A DNA stretch of 9,909 bases, from the NCBI GenBank assembly GCA_947653505.1, contig CANTHI010000091.1:1-9909 (forward strand), given 5' to 3'. The notes under the pieces are model-generated. The model saw nothing but the letters and a program-made list of their open reading frames with translations. It was not told where the DNA came from and did no database searches. This stretch comes from an uncultured Eubacterium sp. (lineage in GTDB: Bacteria; Bacillota_A; Clostridia; Lachnospirales; Lachnospiraceae). Within the stretch, counting starts at the first letter, position 1; every line of letters begins with the position of its first letter. Of this stretch, positions 7,480-9,909 are shown piece by piece. A program made the translations under genes and the position numbers.

Positions 7480-8556
7480 TTACCGAAAAAGACCGGCCAT
7501 TTCATCTGTTCCAAAATCCCCCAGCGGCAGCGTCACCGGCCTGCCTTCCTTCTGGCTTTTGTAAATGGCCAGGACCAGTTCAAGTGCGTTCCTGCCCGCT
7601 ATGGCGTCGACATAAGGTTTTCTGCCGTTTTGCACCGCGCTGATCATATCCGCGTACAGACTGGTATGCCCGTTTCCGTATACATTGGCCGCTGTTTCTT
7701 TCAGTCCCGCCGCCCTTTTGTCATTTTCAGTCTCATCCGCAAACTGCCATATATCTATGTTATTGACAGATTTTCCGCCCAGCTTTACAGTCCCCGTCTC
7801 CCCGAACAGGTACAGTGTCTCTTCCAGATTCTGCGGATATACATTTGCCGTGCCTTCTATCGTTGCCACTGCCCCGTTTTTAAACTTTACAACAGCCATT
7901 CCCACATCCTCGGTTTCCAGATAATCATGGAACTGCCGGCGTGTCTGTCCATAGACTTCCACTGCCTCATCCCCCATCATCCACCGGAGCAGGTCGATTC
8001 CGTGTATGCACTGGTTCATAAGTGTACCACCGTCCGTTGTCCACTTCCCGCGCCATGCAGCCTGTGTGTAATAGTCCTTATTCCGGTTCCAGCGCACATG
8101 AATGGAACCATGCGACAGTTTTCCAAACCTCCCTGCCTCCAGCGCAGCCCGCAGCTCCTGCACGGCCAGGTTAAAACGGTTCTGGTGGCAGACAGATACC
8201 CTGACGCCTTTTTCTTCTGCAAGCCTGATGATTGCATCTGCATCCGCCATGCTCATGGCAACCGGTTTTTCTATCAGGCAGTGAATCCCATGCGCGATAC
8301 AGTCTGACGCGATCCTGACATGGCTGCCGCTGTCCGTCGCAACCGCTGCCAGATCCAGATCGTTTTCCTCTATCATTCTCCTGTAATCCGTGTACCGTTT
8401 TACCGCTGCTTTGTTTTCCACCCCGCATGTATCCAGAAGGATTTCAATCTTTGAAAGATCCAGATCACAGGCCGCGGCAAACTCCAGATGATTGTCCAGC
8501 ACCGCCCTGACATGATTTACTGCAATCCGGCCACAGCCAATCAATGCGTATTTCAT
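7480..8556 (-). CDS. wbpB: UDP-GlcNAc-uronate 3-dehydrogenase, WbpB/WlbA-like (Gfo/Idh/MocA family)
   Basis: A 358-residue NAD-dependent oxidoreductase of the Gfo/Idh/MocA family. The N-terminal Rossmann domain has GCGRIA at 7-12 and the family EKP at 96-98, whose Lys97 is the usual catalytic or binding lysine. Next come HQNRFN (124-129) and the substrate-domain segment GGTLMNQCIHGIDLL (176-190), with His185 in the usual active-site place. Other stretches, such as DYYTQAAWRG, YPQNLEETLYLFGETGTVK and NIDIWQFAD, resemble the Chromobacterium-type WlbA proteins. The reaction is oxidation of UDP-GlcNAcA at C3 to the 3-keto sugar, the substrate of the WbpE-type aminotransferase (not in this window). 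The start overlaps the 2-epimerase stop by 4 bases (ATGA) and has GGAGG (8563-8567) 6 bases upstream. A relaxed Gfo/Idh specificity cannot be ruled out from sequence alone, but the neighbours fit. Confidence 0.93.
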   Translation of the reverse strand: MKYALIGCGRIAVNHVRAVLDNHLEFAAACDLDLSKIEILLDTCGVENKAAVKRYTDYRRMIEENDLDLAAVATDSGSHVRIASDCIAHGIHCLIEKPVAMSMADADAIIRLAEEKGVRVSVCHQNRFNLAVQELRAALEAGRFGKLSHGSIHVRWNRNKDYYTQAAWRGKWTTDGGTLMNQCIHGIDLLRWMMGDEAVEVYGQTRRQFHDYLETEDVGMAVVKFKNGAVATIEGTANVYPQNLEETLYLFGETGTVKLGGKSVNNIDIWQFADETENDKRAAGLKETAANVYGNGHTSLYADMISAVQNGRKPYVDAIAGRNALELVLAIYKSQKEGRPVTLPLGDFGTDEMAGLFR

Positions 8557-9650
8557 AATTTCCCTCCCCGTTTTTCCAGAATGCCGCAGATTTTTTCCGC
8601 GGCATGTCCGTCCCCGTAATACGCCGCTTTCTGCTTCCAGTCAGTTTCTGTCCCAAAAACTTTTGATAAAATATCTTTTTTCTCCGGCTTTGACAAAATG
8701 TTATGGCCGCCGCGCAGGGTCTCTGTCCATTCCGTCTGGTCCCGTACGGTGACGCACGGCGTATCCAGAATATATGCCTCTTTCTGCAGTCCGCCCGAAT
8801 CCGTCACGACCTTCACCGCATGCCTGACCAGCCAGAGCATCGTCAGATACCCTGCAGGCTGCGTAAACAGGATATTCCGGTAGGAATACTCCTGATCCAG
8901 CTGCAGTACCATTGCCCTGATTCTCGGGTGTACCGGAAACAGGACGGGAGCGTCCAGTTCTTCAAAAGCTGAGAGTATCTCCCTTATTTTGTCCACGCTG
9001 TCTGTATTTTCCGCACGGTGTATCGTTGCCATGTACCACCGCTGCGGCAGCTGTATTTCTTTTACCAGTCCCTGCAGCCGGCCGGAATATTCATCCTTAT
9101 CCCGCTTCTCCATTTCTTTGGAATAATACAGGACAGCATCGCACATCACATCGCCTACCTGATAGACGTCTTTGTCAATTCCTTCTTTTTTAAGATTTTC
9201 CACGGCTGTATCAGTCGGACAGAACAGCAGGCTGGAAACATGGTCCGAGAGAATACGGTTCAGTTCTTCCGGCATCTGTTTGTTATATGACCGGAGCCCC
9301 GCCTCCACATGGATCACCGGAACATGTATCTTGGAAGCGGCCAGTGCCCCTGCAAGCGTGGAATTTGTATCGCCGTAAATGAGCGCCGCATCCGGCTGCA
9401 CTTCCATAAGCGCCTGTTCAATTCCGGTCATCATATCAGCCGTCTGTTTTGCATGTGTCCCGGAGCCGGTGCCCAGCCGGTAATCCGGCCTGGGGATCTG
9501 CAGCTCCTTGAAAAATATGTCTGACATATTCTTGTCATAATGCTGGCCTGTATGCAACAGAATCTCTGTGTGGTACTGCCGTATGACCCTGGAGACTGCC
9601 GCCGCTTTGATAAACTGGGGTCTGGCTCCTGCTACAGTCAGAATTTTCAC
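8553..9650 (-). CDS. wbpI: UDP-N-acetylglucosamine 2-epimerase family, WbpI-like (UDP-GlcNAc3NAcA 2-epimerase)
   Basis: A 365-residue non-hydrolysing UDP-sugar 2-epimerase with a GT-B-like fold. Visible motifs are GARPQFIK (8-15), HTGQHYD (33-39), YGDTNSTLAGALAASK (92-107), HVEAGLRS (114-121), PEELNR (127-132), IHRAEN (210-215), PVHPR and TDSGGLQKEA. Asp94, Glu116, one of Glu128/129 and His211 match the catalytic residues of E. coli WecB. The HYDKNMSDIFF segment and the context of wbpB and wbpD favour the WbpI branch, which converts UDP-GlcNAc3NAcA to UDP-ManNAc3NAcA, over plain UDP-GlcNAc epimerisation; the alternative would be WecB/MnaA. The start is a GTG at 9650-9648 with AAAGGA (9660-9665) 9 bases upstream; the ATG at 9660 is out of frame. 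The gene is GC-rich compared with the left half of the window. Confidence 0.93.
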   Translation of the reverse strand: MKILTVAGARPQFIKAAAVSRVIRQYHTEILLHTGQHYDKNMSDIFFKELQIPRPDYRLGTGSGTHAKQTADMMTGIEQALMEVQPDAALIYGDTNSTLAGALAASKIHVPVIHVEAGLRSYNKQMPEELNRILSDHVSSLLFCPTDTAVENLKKEGIDKDVYQVGDVMCDAVLYYSKEMEKRDKDEYSGRLQGLVKEIQLPQRWYMATIHRAENTDSVDKIREILSAFEELDAPVLFPVHPRIRAMVLQLDQEYSYRNILFTQPAGYLTMLWLVRHAVKVVTDSGGLQKEAYILDTPCVTVRDQTEWTETLRGGHNILSKPEKKDILSKVFGTETDWKQKAAYYGDGHAAEKICGILEKRGGKL

Positions 9651-9659
9651 TTTTTTTCA

Positions 9660-9665
9660 TCCTTT
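9660..9665 (-). promoter_or_regulatory. Ribosome binding site deciding the GTG start of the wbpI-like gene
   Basis: AAAGGA on the minus strand is 9 bases before GTG 9650. The only nearby ATG (9660-9658) is out of frame and overlaps the site, so GTG is the start that fits both frame and spacing. The site lies inside the left arm of the inverted repeat. Confidence 0.7.
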
Positions 9666-9716
9666 CTTTCATCCTCTTACTGTTAATCTGCATCATTGGT
9701 ACGTCTGCTTATTTTC

Positions 9717-9909
9717 TCAGGATACCCTCTCTGCCTCCGGATATTGAATCACAGCATATCCATCACATACAATTTTTCCATCCTGGTTCAGCACCTGGGT
9801 GGTAAGCCTGTATATCCCTTTTTCCTGATTCAGTACATCCTGTACTACAACAAATGCCGTACCAATGATGCAGATTAACAGTAAGAGGATGAAAGAAAGG
9901 ATGAAAAAA
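9717..9909 (-). CDS. C-terminal fragment resembling a MaoC-like hotdog dehydratase; 5' part disrupted or outside window
   Basis: An open frame enters from the right edge and stops with TGA at 9719-9717. From 9857 leftwards it encodes about 46 residues, AFVVVQDVLNQEKG followed by IYRLTTQVLNQDGKIVCDGY and AVIQYPEAERVS. The LNQDGKIVCDGYAV segment followed by a proline fits the last strands of MaoC-type (R)-specific enoyl-CoA hydratases, which end in NQxGxxVxDGxA. In that family the preceding residues should be a proline and GDTIT-like stretch. Here they are replaced, exactly at 9858, by a hydrophobic run (FFILSFILLLLICIIG) that is the reverse complement of the ribosome-site region just downstream of this gene's stop. 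Only 9717-9857 is therefore trusted as native coding sequence, and the apparent membrane helix is probably spurious. The stop lies 66 bases before the epimerase start, in the same direction. Confidence 0.5.
   Translation of the reverse strand, partial: FFILSFILLLLICIIGTAFVVVQDVLNQEKGIYRLTTQVLNQDGKIVCDGYAVIQYPEAERVS

Larger units (their letters stand above)
9652..9909. repeat. Perfect 52-bp inverted repeat (arms 9652-9703 and 9858-9909) with 154-bp spacer
   Basis: The plus strand from 9858 to the last base of the window is identical over 52 bases to the reverse complement of 9652-9703. Identity stops sharply at 9703/9858 on the inner side, while the outer side is cut by the window end, so the arms may be longer. 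The left arm holds the ribosome binding site of the epimerase gene. The right arm carries the same AGGATGAAAGAAAGGATG sequence pointing out of the window, with no gene start seen after it. The spacer codes for the end of the MaoC-like gene. The likeliest reading is a fold-back junction (an amplification or assembly chimera at a contig end); a true inverted duplication or invertible segment is less likely. Confidence 0.93.

Noticed and set aside
7345..8307. A 320-codon open frame on the plus strand
   Set aside because: It lies opposite the wbpB- and wbpD-like genes, whose products carry clear family motifs; its translation has no recognisable motif and is explained by the GC-rich antisense strand.
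9652..9909. Invertible promoter flanked by inverted repeats, as in phase-variable capsule loci
   Set aside because: The spacer reads as protein-coding with a MaoC-like C-terminus, no -35/-10 pair is evident in it, and no invertase gene is seen. A fold-back junction fits better, though this is not proven.
9858..9909. N-terminal membrane helix (FFILSFILLLLICIIG) of a small membrane protein
   Set aside because: The stretch is exactly the reverse complement of the purine-rich ribosome-site region at 9652-9703, which gives hydrophobic codons by chance.

Overview
The window is a stretch of a surface-polysaccharide biosynthesis locus, read entirely on the minus strand. It looks like a low- to mid-GC Gram-positive bacterium of the Clostridia, plausibly a gut Lachnospiraceae. 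That placement is an inference from strong AGGAGG-type ribosome binding sites, AT-rich genes and the style of the glycosyltransferases; no rRNA or other taxonomic marker is present. Transcription runs from the right edge to the left edge.

Layout in transcription order. (1) 9909-9717: the last codons of an upstream gene that resembles the C-terminus of a MaoC-type hotdog dehydratase. It is disturbed by a perfect 52-bp inverted repeat (9652-9703 and 9858-9909). (2) 9650-6934: a tight block of three nucleotide-sugar genes, wbpI-like 2-epimerase, wbpB/wlbA-like 3-dehydrogenase and wbpD/wlbB-like N-acetyltransferase. (3) 6941-4669: two related glycosyltransferases in tandem. (4) 4649-2127: hisH-like glutaminase, hisF-like ammonia-channel subunit and wbpG-like sugar amidotransferase, overlapping or almost touching. 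(5) 2130-1009: a GT4-type glycosyltransferase. (6) 934 to the left edge: a polysaccharide pyruvyl transferase-family gene whose 3' end lies outside the window.

Together the genes match most of the pathway known from Pseudomonas aeruginosa O5 and Bordetella for 2,3-diamino uronic acids. UDP-GlcNAcA is oxidised at C3 (WbpB), aminated (WbpE), N-acetylated (WbpD) and epimerised at C2 (WbpI) to UDP-ManNAc3NAcA. WbpG then converts an acetamido group to an acetamidino group with ammonia delivered by HisH/HisF. The 6-dehydrogenase (WbpA) and aminotransferase (WbpE) are not in the window. The three glycosyltransferases would assemble the repeat unit, and the pyruvyl transferase-family protein may decorate it. 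The HisF copy has lost a catalytic Asp of histidine biosynthesis but keeps the ammonia-gate residues, so this pair belongs to sugar modification and not to histidine synthesis.

There is no gene-free stretch over 300 bases. No tRNA, rRNA, CRISPR, insertion sequence, convincing promoter or intrinsic terminator was found. Base composition changes along the locus: the wbpI/wbpB end is GC-rich (about 60% in sampled lines) and the hisH to pyruvyl transferase end is AT-rich (about 30%), which suggests a mosaic origin.
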